In this document: positions 34,365 through 42,252 of the stretch, one piece after another
How positions within the stretch are numbered: the stretch's first letter is position 1
Layout: each line of letters starts with the position of its first letter
Origin: Streptomyces halobius
GTDB taxonomy: Bacteria > Actinomycetota > Actinomycetes > Streptomycetales > Streptomycetaceae
Assembly: GCF_023277745.1 (NCBI RefSeq)
Contig: NZ_CP086322.1
Coordinates: 3,286,001-3,350,000, forward strand
DNA: 64,000 nt
Direction of reading: 5' to 3'
Translations under genes and position numbers: made by a program
Notes under the pieces: model-generated
What the model was told of the DNA's origin: nothing
Databases searched by the model: none
Seen by the model: the letters and a program-made list of their open reading frames with translations, nothing else

Positions 34365-34922
34365 ATGCTGCACGGTGTCGATGTCAGCTCGTACAACTCC
34401 TCGTACTCCACCGAGGGATTGGATTTTGTCTTCGTCAAGGCCACCGAGGGCCGTTCCTACATCAACCCGCGCCAGTACGAGCAGGCCGCCAAGGCCCGTA
34501 AAGCGGGATGCGTGGTCGGTTTCTACCACTTCCTCTGGCCGGGGAACATCGCGGCGCAGGCGAGATTCTTCATCGAGAAGTGCGCTTCCGTCGAGGGCGA
34601 CATCCTGGCCGCCGACTGGGAGCGCACCAGCGAGGGGACGTATGCGAGCAACGCACAGAAGGACCAGTTCCTTCTGGAGGTCAAGAAGCTGCGGCCCAAA
34701 CACCACCGCGTGATGCTCTACTGCAACCGCGATTTCTGGCTCAACCACGACACCACGTCCTACGCCGCCGACGGCCTGTGGATCGCCGACTATGTTTCCG
34801 CCGGGCATCCGCGGATCAAGGCGAAGTGGCGCATCCACCAGTACACCGATACGCCGCTGGACAAGAACGTGGCGGATTTCACGAGCAAGGCCGCTCTCAG
34901 GAAGTGGGCGGACCCGGCTTAA
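34365..34922 (+). CDS. GH25 muramidase (lysozyme) without signal peptide
   Basis: 185 residues forming a single glycoside hydrolase family 25 domain. Catalytic-site acids are visible: D6 in HGVDVSSYN and D84/E86 in LAADWER; the substrate-barrel end reads WRIHQYTD. GH25 enzymes cleave the MurNAc-GlcNAc bond of peptidoglycan. The ATG at 34365 follows GGGAGG and gives a protein starting directly at the domain, with no signal peptide or wall-binding module. It could act in the cytosol, leave by lysis or phage-like release, or use an unrecognised export route. NAD synthetase follows 63 bases later. Confidence 0.9.
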   Translation: MLHGVDVSSYNSSYSTEGLDFVFVKATEGRSYINPRQYEQAAKARKAGCVVGFYHFLWPGNIAAQARFFIEKCASVEGDILAADWERTSEGTYASNAQKDQFLLEVKKLRPKHHRVMLYCNRDFWLNHDTTSYAADGLWIADYVSAGHPRIKAKWRIHQYTDTPLDKNVADFTSKAALRKWADPA

Positions 34923-34985
34923 GGTTTCTCCTGCCGTCACCGTCCCGGTGACGGCACACGGATACCAGAAACCAAAGGAGCGGCC

Positions 34986-35816
34986 GTGACCGACCCGGCG
35001 TCCAAGGCCCTGCAGGAGGAGATCGCCCGGGATCTCCAGGTAAGCGCGTCCTTCGACGCCGAGCGGGAGATCGAGCGACGGGTGGCCTTCCTCACGGAGC
35101 GGCTGACGACCACGGGCCTGCGCTCCCTGGTCCTCGGGATCAGCGGTGGTGTCGACTCCACGACCACGGGCCGGCTCTGCCAGCTCGCCGCGGAGCGGGC
35201 CCGCGCCGCCGGGCACGACGCCACGTTCCTCGCGATGCGGCTGCCGTACGGCGTGCAGGCCGATGAGAAGGACGCCCAGCGGGCACTGGACTTCATCCGG
35301 GCCGACCGGGTGCTGACCGTCGACATCCGCCCGGCGAGCGATGCGGCGCTGCAGGCGGCGGTGGACGCCGGGGTCACCTTCCGCGACGCCCATCACCAGG
35401 ACTTCGTCCAGGGCAACATCAAGGCCCGGCAGCGCATGATCGCGCAGTACGCGGTCGCGGGCGCCCATGACGGCCTGGTCGTGGGCACCGACCACGCCGC
35501 CGAGGCGGTCTCCGGCTTCTTCACGAAGTTCGGCGACGGCGCTGCCGATGTCGTGCCGCTCACGGGGCTGACCAAGCGCCGGGTGCGTGCGGTGTCGGCC
35601 GCGCTCGGCGCCCCGGAGGAGCTGGTGTGCAAGGTGCCGACCGCCGACCTGGAGACCCTCGACCCGGGCAAGCCCGACGAGGACGCGCTCGGTGTGAGCT
35701 ACGACCAGATCGACGACTTTCTGGAGGGCAAGCCGGTCGCCGACGTCGCCTTCCAGTCGATCGTCCGCCGCTACCGCTTCACCGACCACAAGCGCGCACT
35801 GCCGATCGCTCCCTGA
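34986..35816 (+). CDS. nadE: Ammonia-dependent NAD(+) synthetase
   Basis: 276 residues, single-domain NadE without a glutaminase domain, close to the family length. The ATP-pyrophosphatase P-loop is SGGVDST at 53-59. Other motifs are [27 protein letters not shown] and [12 protein letters not shown]. It converts deamido-NAD to NAD with ammonia and ATP. The GTG start follows AAAGGAG. Its stop codon is the first base group of a large inverted-repeat structure. Confidence 0.96.
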   Translation: MTDPASKALQEEIARDLQVSASFDAEREIERRVAFLTERLTTTGLRSLVLGISGGVDSTTTGRLCQLAAERARAAGHDATFLAMRLPYGVQADEKDAQRALDFIRADRVLTVDIRPASDAALQAAVDAGVTFRDAHHQDFVQGNIKARQRMIAQYAVAGAHDGLVVGTDHAAEAVSGFFTKFGDGAADVVPLTGLTKRRVRAVSAALGAPEELVCKVPTADLETLDPGKPDEDALGVSYDQIDDFLEGKPVADVAFQSIVRRYRFTDHKRALPIAP

Positions 35817-35950
35817 GCCGACGCCCTGTGGGCCGTGGCGTGCGGTGGGGCCGGGGCGCTCGCCGTGGGGCCGTCACGCCCGCCGTGGGGCCGTGACACC
35901 CGCGGTCCCACAGGGCATCGGCTCCATAGCGCGCCCCGGCCCCACCGCAC
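35815..35950. repeat. Two crossing inverted repeats after nadE
   Basis: Arm A, 35815-35832, pairs with A' at 35907-35924 (18 bases, one mismatch; core GCCCTGTGGG/CCCACAGGGC). Arm B, 35840-35859, pairs perfectly with B' at 35931-35950 (20 bases; core GGTGGGGCCGGGGCG). The order is A-B-A'-B', so the stems cross and cannot both form as a simple nested fold. Between B and A' the phrase CGCCGTGGGGCCGT is repeated at 35861 and 35881. It begins within the nadE stop codon, so it may act as terminator or attenuator. Confidence 0.75.
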
Positions 35951-36101
35951 ACCCCCCCACCCATATGTCATGCACCGGCAAGGGGACAGTCACCGTCACG
36001 GTGCTAAATCGTGGGTGTGGGCGGGCATGCATGCGGGCATGGGAAGCCGCGAAGTGCGATCGGAAGATCAACTGTCAGTGGGGCCGCCTACGCTCCGAGA
36101 C

Positions 36102-36503
36102 ATGGGTTACGCAAACCTGCGCGAACTCCAGACCGCGCTGACCACCGCCTCCGATATTGCCTACGCCCTCCAGACCGCGCCCAGCCGGCGCGACGCGGAC
36201 CAGCTCGTCGACGTCCTCCGGCGAGCGCTGACGGCCGCCAGCTCGCTGGGCGCCGAAACCGGCCCGACGGGCTGCGCCATACATCCGCACGGCGCCGTCG
36301 ACCCCTTGTACGGCGACCCGGAGGATCCGCTTCCGCCGGGCTACGGAAAGTGCCTGCTCTGCAACGACCGCCGCCGCCGGGCGGACGCCCACCATCCGCA
36401 CCCCCGCCCGCTCGCGCACGCCTATCCTCTCCGTCGGCGACGGCTGAGCGCCTGGAGGAGTGAGTCCGGCTCCCGCCCGGTCCGTGACGGCACGGGCCGG
36501 TAA
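36102..36503 (+). CDS. Small conserved protein with Cys/His cluster upstream of dgt
   Basis: 133 residues from the ATG at 36102. The N-terminal half is helical (LRELQTALTTASDIAYALQT, DQLVDVLRRALTAASSLG). The middle has C-x2-H (CAIHPHG) and, about 25 residues later, C-x2-C (CLLCNDRRRR), a possible zinc-binding set. The C terminus is Arg/His-rich. It ends 40 bases before the dNTPase gene on the same strand, so the two are probably co-transcribed. Function unknown. Confidence 0.6.
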   Translation: MGYANLRELQTALTTASDIAYALQTAPSRRDADQLVDVLRRALTAASSLGAETGPTGCAIHPHGAVDPLYGDPEDPLPPGYGKCLLCNDRRRRADAHHPHPRPLAHAYPLRRRRLSAWRSESGSRPVRDGTGR

Positions 36504-36543
36504 CCGGCACGGGCCCACGACGGGCACGGCGTAGCATCCGCGC

Positions 36544-37869
36544 ATGCGACCTGCCAGATACAGCGATGAGGATCTTGAGCAGCACTCCCTGCGGCGCCGG
36601 GTGCCCGATGACGGGCAGCGGTCCGGGTTCGAGCACGACGTCGACCGGATCCTGTACTCGACGCAGTGGCGGGCGCTGGCCGGCAAGAGCCAGGTGGTGG
36701 CGAGCGCCGAGCTGGGCGCGTACCACACGCGGCTGACGCACTCGATGAAGGTGGCCCAGCTCGGCCGGCGGATGGCGGAGCGCCTGGAGCGCAAGTACGG
36801 CGGGCCGAACCCGGCCCTCGTCGAGGCGGCCTGTATGGCGCACGACATCGGCCACCCGCCGTTCGGGCACGCCGGTGAGCTGGCGCTGCGCGCCACGATG
36901 GACGAACTGCACTTCGCGGACGGTGTGCTGGACAGCTTCGAGGGCAATGCGCAGACCCTGCGGGTGCTGACCTACCTCGCCGCCCACAAATACCCGGGCC
37001 ATCGAGGACTGCATCTCACCCGCGCCTGCCTGGACGCGTCGGCCAAATACCCGTGGGAGCGGGCGCCGGTCGACCAGGATCCGGCGCGGCATGTGAAGTG
37101 GGGCGTGTACGTCGCCGACCGGGAGGCGTTCGCCTGGGTGCGGGCCGGCCGTTCGGACACCGCCGTACCGGTCGAGGAACAGGTCATGGACTGGGCGGAC
37201 GATGTCACCTACGCCTGCCACGACGTCGAGGACTTCCACCGTACGGGCCTGATCCCGCTGGCCTCGCTGTTCCCGCCGGACGGGTCCGCGGGCGGTGACA
37301 CCGAGCGGGAGACCCGGCGCTTCCTGGACTATGTGCAGGCCAAGCGGGCGCGGGCGGGCGAGGCGTTCGACCGCGAGGCGGCGCTGGTGCTGATGACGGA
37401 CATCGGCAAGCGGCTCGCGGTGCACGCCCCGTACAGCGGCAGCCATGAGGACGCGGTCGCGGTCAACCGCCGTACCGCCGACCTGATCGCGTACTTCACC
37501 CGCGGGATCGAGCTGGAGGTGGGCGGTACGGCGGCGATCCGGTACGGGGCGCGGCTGGTGATCCCGCCGGAGCGGCGGGCGACCTGCGATCTGCTCAAGG
37601 AGCTGGTGTGGTGTTACGTCATCGACCGCCCGGCGCTCGCCACCCAGCAGCACGGCAAGCGGCGGGTGGTCGGCGAGCTCCTGCGCTGGAGCCATGACGC
37701 CCCCGAGCTGCTGCCGCCGGACCGCGCCGAGGAACTGGCGCAGCACGGCGACCGGCTGCGCGCCGCGGCCGACCATGTCGCCTCGCTGACCGAGGACCAG
37801 GCGCTGGCGCTGCACCGGCGGCTGTCCGGCACGGGTCTGGGGTCGGTCAGCGACAACGTCTGGCTGTGA
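36544..37869 (+). CDS. dgt: Deoxyguanosinetriphosphate triphosphohydrolase-like protein
   Basis: 441 residues. HD-domain metal ligands are visible: H61 and H66 in HTRLTHS, H100-D101 in AHDIGHPPFGHAGE, and a later Asp in MDWADDVTYACHD. The family hydrolyses dNTPs to deoxynucleosides plus triphosphate and helps keep dNTP pools balanced; some members restrict phage. Length and motif order match the Dgt type that prefers mixed dNTPs. Follows a small Cys-rich gene by 40 bases and ends before a bidirectional hairpin. Confidence 0.93.
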   Translation: MRPARYSDEDLEQHSLRRRVPDDGQRSGFEHDVDRILYSTQWRALAGKSQVVASAELGAYHTRLTHSMKVAQLGRRMAERLERKYGGPNPALVEAACMAHDIGHPPFGHAGELALRATMDELHFADGVLDSFEGNAQTLRVLTYLAAHKYPGHRGLHLTRACLDASAKYPWERAPVDQDPARHVKWGVYVADREAFAWVRAGRSDTAVPVEEQVMDWADDVTYACHDVEDFHRTGLIPLASLFPPDGSAGGDTERETRRFLDYVQAKRARAGEAFDREAALVLMTDIGKRLAVHAPYSGSHEDAVAVNRRTADLIAYFTRGIELEVGGTAAIRYGARLVIPPERRATCDLLKELVWCYVIDRPALATQQHGKRRVVGELLRWSHDAPELLPPDRAEELAQHGDRLRAAADHVASLTEDQALALHRRLSGTGLGSVSDNVWL

Positions 37870-37904
37870 GCAACGTGTGGCCGGCGCAACGCCTGGCTGT
37901 GGGC

Positions 37905-37933
37905 GGAGAACGGCGGCATGCCCGCCGTTCTCC
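37905..37933. terminator. Perfect hairpin between convergent dgt and ccdA-like genes
   Basis: Arms GGAGAACGGCGG (37905-37916) and CCGCCGTTCTCC (37922-37933) with a 5-base loop in an 80-base convergent gap. Confidence 0.8.
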
Positions 37934-37940
37934 GGCCCCC

Positions 37941-38027
37941 GCCCGGCGGCTATTCGCGCCCGCTCCGCGCTTTCTCCTCCGGCTCCGCCCGGCGGTTATC
38001 CGCGCCGTTCCGCGCTTTTTTCTCCGG
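37941..38027. repeat. 46-bp tandem duplication at the 3' end of the ccdA-like gene
   Basis: Copy 1 (37941-37982) and copy 2 (37987-38027) both run GCCCGGCGG, TATCCGCGCC-like, TCCGCGCTTT, CTCCGG. The period of 46 is not a multiple of three, so the duplication changed frame, and the present stop codon lies in copy 1. Confidence 0.6.
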
Positions 38028-38834
38028 CCGCAGCGCGATCCGGCCCAGTACCGCGGCGACGGCGAACGCGGCCAGCGTGATCAGTACGAAGTCCGGCACG
38101 GCGTTTCCGATCCGCGCCGCCCATTCCTCGACCCGCATTTCGGCGTCCGCATCGAGAATTCCGGGCACGGCGCCGGTCCCGTCAAAGGCCAGGAAGAGGA
38201 TGCCGATTCCGATGAAGAACACTCCGGAGAGCGCGGATGTGGTGTGCAACCGCAGCTTTCCGAGGGTGACTTCGCGGCCGCGCAGCCAGCCCCGTGTGCC
38301 GAGCTTGAAGCGGTCCCACAGCAGGGCGAGCACAAAGAGCGGCAGCGCCATGCCCAGTGCGTACACGGCGAGCATCGAGGCGCCGTACACGGGTGAGCCG
38401 CTGACCGCCGTCACCGTCAGGACCGCGCCCAGGATCGGTCCCGCGCAAAAACCCGCGAGGCCGTAGACACAGCCGAGGAGGAAGGTGGAGACGGCCGAGC
38501 GCGGGGTGATTCTGGCGGCGGCCGCCTGAGCGCGCTTGGAGGCGAAACCCAGGCCCAGGATCTGTGCGACGCCCATCGCGATGACGACCCAGCCGCCGAT
38601 GGTGATCAGCAGTTCGCGGTGGCCGTTGAACAGCCTGCTGGCGGCCGTACTGGCCGCGCCGAGCGGGACCAGCGTCGTCGCGAGCCCCAGGTAGAACACC
38701 CCGGTGCGGGCCAGCAGCCGGCCCGGGTTCGAGAGCGAGTAGGCGAAGAACGCGGGCAGCAACAGCGCGCTGCACGGGCTGAGCAGCGCGAGGGCGCCGC
38801 CGAGAAAGGCCGCGAGGTAGCCGATGTCGGTCAT
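37950..38834 (-). CDS. CcdA-type cytochrome c biogenesis / thiol transporter
   Basis: 294 residues with six main hydrophobic helices. The redox Cys pair typical of CcdA/DsbD membrane domains is present: C21 in LLSPCSALLLPAF and the Cys of LAGFCAGPILGAV. It passes electrons from cytosolic thioredoxin across the membrane to an extracytoplasmic thiol protein. The ATG overlaps the stop of the DsbA-like gene (ATGA), so the partner is evident. The C-terminal tail is polar with repeated EEKAR/EKKAR units created by a small tandem duplication. Confidence 0.88.
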   Translation of the reverse strand: MTDIGYLAAFLGGALALLSPCSALLLPAFFAYSLSNPGRLLARTGVFYLGLATTLVPLGAASTAASRLFNGHRELLITIGGWVVIAMGVAQILGLGFASKRAQAAAARITPRSAVSTFLLGCVYGLAGFCAGPILGAVLTVTAVSGSPVYGASMLAVYALGMALPLFVLALLWDRFKLGTRGWLRGREVTLGKLRLHTTSALSGVFFIGIGILFLAFDGTGAVPGILDADAEMRVEEWAARIGNAVPDFVLITLAAFAVAAVLGRIALRPEKKARNGADNRRAEPEEKARSGRE

Positions 38835-39613
38835 TTCCCGGCCCCTTCGTTCTGCTTCGCCGAGGACCGCGCGGCGGCTGCGGCGTCCTCGATCGTCTGC
38901 TGGAAGACCTCGGCCTGCTGGGCACCGGAGATGGGCCGCCCGTTGATCAGGAACGACGGCGTGGCCTGCACGCCCAGCTGGTAGCCCTCTTCCTGGTCCC
39001 GCTCGACCGCGCGCTCGGCGGCCTCGCTCTTCATGTCCTTACGGAACTTCTCGATGTCCGGCACTCCGCTTTCGCGGGCCATGCCGACGAGCTTGTCCTC
39101 GGCCAGCTCGTCGCCCTTGCGGGTCTTCGCGTACAGCTCGTCGTGCAGCTGCCAGAACTTGCCCTGCCGCCCGGCGGCCCAGGAGGCGCGGGCGGCCCGC
39201 TCCGAGTCGGCGCCCTTGACGGGGAAGTTGCGGAACTCGATCCGCAGCGTGCCCGCGTCGACATACTTCTCGACCAGCTCGGGCTGGGTCTTGCGGGTGA
39301 AGCTCCCGCAGAACGAGCACTGGTAGTCGGCGTATTCGACCAGGACGACCGGGGCGTCCTTCTTGCCGAGGGCGAGCGCGTCACCGTCCTCGCGCCGGGT
39401 GGTCCGCTTGGTGAGGTCGTCATACATCTTCTGCCGGCCGGCATCCTCCGAGGACTGGCCGGACGTGGCGGCCCGGGGCGCGCCGGTGCCGTCGTCGCGG
39501 CCGCTCTCGACGGCCTGGCCGACGGCGATGGCGATGGCGAGCACGGCCACGACGAGGGCGATGACCGCGCCGACGGCGGCCAGTTTGCGGGTGGGAGAGG
39601 CGGAAGTGGGCAT
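38831..39613 (-). CDS. DsbA-like membrane-anchored thiol oxidoreductase
   Basis: 260 residues. An N-terminal anchor (LAAVGAVIALVVAVLAIAIA) precedes a thioredoxin-fold domain with the active-site C99-S-F-C102 in ADYQCSFCGSF and the cis-Pro loop ATPSFLING near 220. It oxidises or isomerises disulfides outside the membrane and is coupled by a 4-base overlap to the CcdA-like gene. Preceded by a small exported protein in the same orientation, 57 bases upstream. Confidence 0.92.
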   Translation of the reverse strand: MPTSASPTRKLAAVGAVIALVVAVLAIAIAVGQAVESGRDDGTGAPRAATSGQSSEDAGRQKMYDDLTKRTTRREDGDALALGKKDAPVVLVEYADYQCSFCGSFTRKTQPELVEKYVDAGTLRIEFRNFPVKGADSERAARASWAAGRQGKFWQLHDELYAKTRKGDELAEDKLVGMARESGVPDIEKFRKDMKSEAAERAVERDQEEGYQLGVQATPSFLINGRPISGAQQAEVFQQTIEDAAAAARSSAKQNEGAGK

Positions 39614-39670
39614 GCGGAAGCTCCAGTCGTACAGGAAACGGAAAAGGGGCCGGGTGCGTCGGGCGCCGGC

Positions 39671-40066
39671 CTAAATCCGCAGTACGGGACGGAGCGAGGA
39701 ATGTTCGGTGGTGGGCGAACTGCCGGTCGGGGGCCGGGCAAGCGCGCACTGCGCGGCCGCGTCGGTGGCGAGCGGCGCCGGGCCGGTGGCGGCAGGGGCG
39801 AGTGGCTCGCCACGCTGCGGGCTGGGCAGCGGGACGGACTCATTCGGTCCCGGGGCGTGCCGGCCCGAGCACTTCTTCGGCGTATCGGCCACGACGAGGG
39901 GCGCGCCGGCGTCCGGTAGCTGGCCGGAATGCACCGTCAGCGCGGTCTCCACCGACCGTCCCGCCGGCCAAACCTGCTCGCCGCCGGTCCGGCACAGCAG
40001 TGGCCCGAAAGTGACCGCGAGGAGCAGCAGCAGGGTCAGCGCGGCCGACCGGCGCACTTGCCGCAT
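39671..40066 (-). CDS. Small exported protein upstream of the DsbA/CcdA genes
   Basis: 131 residues from the ATG at 40066, which follows GGAGGAGGGG. A signal-anchor-like helix (RRSAALTLLLLLAVTFGPLLC) is followed by a polar extracytoplasmic part with two further Cys residues (KKCSGRH and AAQCALA), plausible substrates of the neighbouring thiol redox pair. The rest is Pro/Ala/Thr-rich. No family recognised; the start choice excludes a long in-frame extension with no coding character. Confidence 0.65.
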   Translation of the reverse strand: MRQVRRSAALTLLLLLAVTFGPLLCRTGGEQVWPAGRSVETALTVHSGQLPDAGAPLVVADTPKKCSGRHAPGPNESVPLPSPQRGEPLAPAATGPAPLATDAAAQCALARPPTGSSPTTEHSSLRPVLRI

Positions 40067-40561
40067 GTCCCCTCCTCCGCGATACGTGGCGCGAGCATGA
40101 ACATCCCATCCTACGGACCGTGCCCGAGCACCCGGAGCATGGACCACCCCGGCCGTCACCCCGCGACACACGGCCGCGCCACGCCGCAGCGCGTACTTAC
40201 CCAAGTCCACACATCCCTCATCAGAGGCAGCATCCCAACCGGCATTCATAAGGGCGGTGGCATAGGTCACCTTTGATTGTGTATGAATAAGCGCCACTAC
40301 ATCCATATATGCCCGCATTTGCACCTTTGGCAAGGTCACACCCGAGCTGCCATAGTCGACCGCGGCGCTCCCGTCACCGGCGGCGCCCAAGACCCCGCGG
40401 GCACACCCCTTCCGCCCGCCGGAGGCCGGCACTGGGGCCCGACCCGCGTCCGCGCGGGAGGGCCCCAGTCCGTTTCCGGGGATACGGGCAGCCCTTTCCG
40501 GGCATGCGGGCAGTCCTTCGGGGTGCGGGAAGTCCGCTTCGGGAGACGCGGGGCGGCGGCC
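40067..40561. other. Intergenic region with AT-rich promoter-like patch
   Basis: 495 bases between two minus-strand genes. A markedly AT-rich patch at 40258-40335 (CACCTTTGATTGTGTATG and following) probably holds the promoter of the small exported protein gene. A strong hairpin lies at 40432-40468. No gene is supported. Confidence 0.5.
40432..40468. terminator. Hairpin downstream of the RsbW-like gene
   Basis: Outer arms CTGGGGCCC (40432-40440) and GGGCCCCAG (40460-40468); inner arms CCCGCG and CGCGGG (40443-40448, 40453-40458). It lies 94 bases past the stop of the 40562 gene. Confidence 0.65.
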
Positions 40562-41089
40562 TCAGCGGTCGGTGACCCGCATCTCGAACCAGGTCGTCTT
40601 GCCACGCGGCAGCAGATCCACGCCCCAGCGGTCGGAGAGCCTGTCGACGAGGTAGAGACCGCGGCCGCTGGTGTCCATCTCCTGGACCGGCATGAGACAC
40701 GGCAGGCCGCGGGACGGGTCGCGCACCTCGATACGGATCCAGCCACGGCGGCGGAGCATCCGCAGCCCGAAGCAGCGGGCCCCGGTGTGCCGTACGGCGT
40801 TGCCGACCAACTCCGAGACCAGCAGCACGGCGTGCTCGGCGAGCTGCGGCGAGAGGGACCACTGCTTCAGCAGGACGGCGGCGGTCAGCCGGCGGGCGAT
40901 GCCGGCGGACTGGGGGCGGGAGGGCAACCGGACCTCGTCGAGGGTCGGTTCAGTGACCAGTTCGAGCGCCGGGGACACCGGGCCTCCCGGAGCCGGCACC
41001 GTTTCCCTGTCCGCACCGGGGAGTCCCCGGCCCGCGGCGGCCGTGCCGCTCCGCGGCCGCGGCTGCTCCATTCCTTCGAGGCCCGCCAT
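40562..41089 (-). CDS. RsbW-like ATP-binding protein (HATPase_c)
   Basis: 175 residues. A GHKL-type ATPase fold follows an unstructured N terminus: N box ELVGNAVRHTGA near 95-106, G1 box VRDPSRGLP and G2 box GRGLYLVDRLSDRWGV. This size and layout match the many RsbW/anti-sigma-like serine kinases of Streptomyces, which regulate sigma factors or act with BldB/DUF397-type proteins. No partner anti-anti-sigma or sigma gene is adjacent, so the target is unknown. The ATG at 41089 lacks a strong ribosome-binding site. Confidence 0.85.
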   Translation of the reverse strand: MAGLEGMEQPRPRSGTAAAGRGLPGADRETVPAPGGPVSPALELVTEPTLDEVRLPSRPQSAGIARRLTAAVLLKQWSLSPQLAEHAVLLVSELVGNAVRHTGARCFGLRMLRRRGWIRIEVRDPSRGLPCLMPVQEMDTSGRGLYLVDRLSDRWGVDLLPRGKTTWFEMRVTDR

Positions 41090-41364
41090 GCCCCCATCAT
41101 GGCCGCTACTCGGCCCCTACGGGGGCGGAACCGACGGAATCCGTTGCCCGGAATCAGCGGTTCCCGCCCCCCTGCGGGACATATGCCAACGGCAGTTAAG
41201 GTTCCGGCGCGACCCGACTGACCTGCGACGACCGTGCGTCTCTGACGGAACGACGGGCAGCGCCAACAAGGCCCCCTTAAGCCGTAATTAACTTTTCCGC
41301 AATTCGCCCACATGAGGCATAGGCTCCCGGCCAAACCTCATCCGTCCCGCCAACACCACTTGTT
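41090..41364 (-). promoter_or_regulatory. Possible promoter of the RsbW-like gene
   Basis: On the minus strand, TTGCGG followed after 17 bases by TAAGGG lies near 41275-41303 within an AT-rich patch (AATTGCGGAAAAGTTAATT), about 190 bases from the ATG. No gene is visible in this spacer. Confidence 0.3.
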
Positions 41365-42132
41365 TCAGCGGAACTTGGCCTTGCCCGGCCCCTCCTCGAC
41401 GAAGCTGCGCATACCGGTCTCCCGGTCCTCGGTCGCGAACAGCCCCGCGAACCAGTTGCGTTCGATCGTCAGACCGGTGTCGATGTCCGTCTCCAGGCCC
41501 GCGTCGACGGACTCCTTTGCGGCCCGCAGCGCGAGCGCCGGACCGGCCGCCAGCCGCGCCGCCCAGGCGTGCGCCTGCTCGTACACCTCGGCGGCCGGAA
41601 CCACCCGGTCGACCAGGCCGATGGTGAGTGCCTCGTCGGCCTTCACCTGACGGCCGGTGAAGATGAGGTCCTTGGCCTTGGACGGGCCCACCAGACGGGC
41701 CAGCCGCTGGGTGCCACCGGCGCCCGGGATGAGGCCGAGCAGGATCTCGGGCTGGCCGAGCTTGGCGTTGTCGGCCGCGACCCGGAAGTCGGCGCAGAGC
41801 GCCAACTCGCAGCCGCCGCCCAGTGCGTAGCCGGTGATCGCGGCGACCACCGGCTTGGGGATCCGGGCCACGGCGGTGAACGCGTCCTGCAGGGCCTTGG
41901 AGCGCAGCACCATGGCCGGGTGGTCCATGGCCTGCATTTCCTTGATGTCCGCACCGGCCGCGAACACCTTCTCACCGCCCCAGACCACGACGGCGCGCAC
42001 ATCGTCGCGGCGGCCGGCCTCCTCGGCCAGCTCGCGCAGCCGGTCCTGAGTGGCGATGTCCAGTGCGTTCATCGGCGGACGGTCCAGGCGGATGGTGCCG
42101 ACGCCGTCGGCGACCTCGAAATTCACAGTCAT
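41365..42132 (-). CDS. Enoyl-CoA hydratase/isomerase family protein
   Basis: 255 residues, usual crotonase length. Oxyanion-hole segments AAGADIKEM and [16 protein letters not shown]; both catalytic glutamates of true hydratases are present (E of GGGCEL and E of [19 protein letters not shown]). The predicted reaction is hydration of trans-2-enoyl-CoA in fatty acid oxidation. Stands alone with the ATG at 42132. Close relatives also include isomerases, so substrate is open. Confidence 0.9.
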   Translation of the reverse strand: MTVNFEVADGVGTIRLDRPPMNALDIATQDRLRELAEEAGRRDDVRAVVVWGGEKVFAAGADIKEMQAMDHPAMVLRSKALQDAFTAVARIPKPVVAAITGYALGGGCELALCADFRVAADNAKLGQPEILLGLIPGAGGTQRLARLVGPSKAKDLIFTGRQVKADEALTIGLVDRVVPAAEVYEQAHAWAARLAAGPALALRAAKESVDAGLETDIDTGLTIERNWFAGLFATEDRETGMRSFVEEGPGKAKFR

Positions 42133-42220
42133 GGAGGGAAGGTTAGTCCGCGGGGGTGCGGAGGGTACCCCCGGTCAAACGCAGCACGACACTGGAGGCG
42201 GTGCACTCGGTCACCATGTG

Positions 42221-42239
42221 CCGGGCCCCATGGGCCCGG
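42221..42239. terminator. Hairpin after the first L,D-transpeptidase gene
   Basis: Arms CCGGGCCC (42221-42228) and GGGCCCGG (42232-42239) with a 3-base loop, just past the stop at 42253 on the minus strand. Confidence 0.6.
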
Positions 42240-42252
42240 CCACCCGCCCGCC

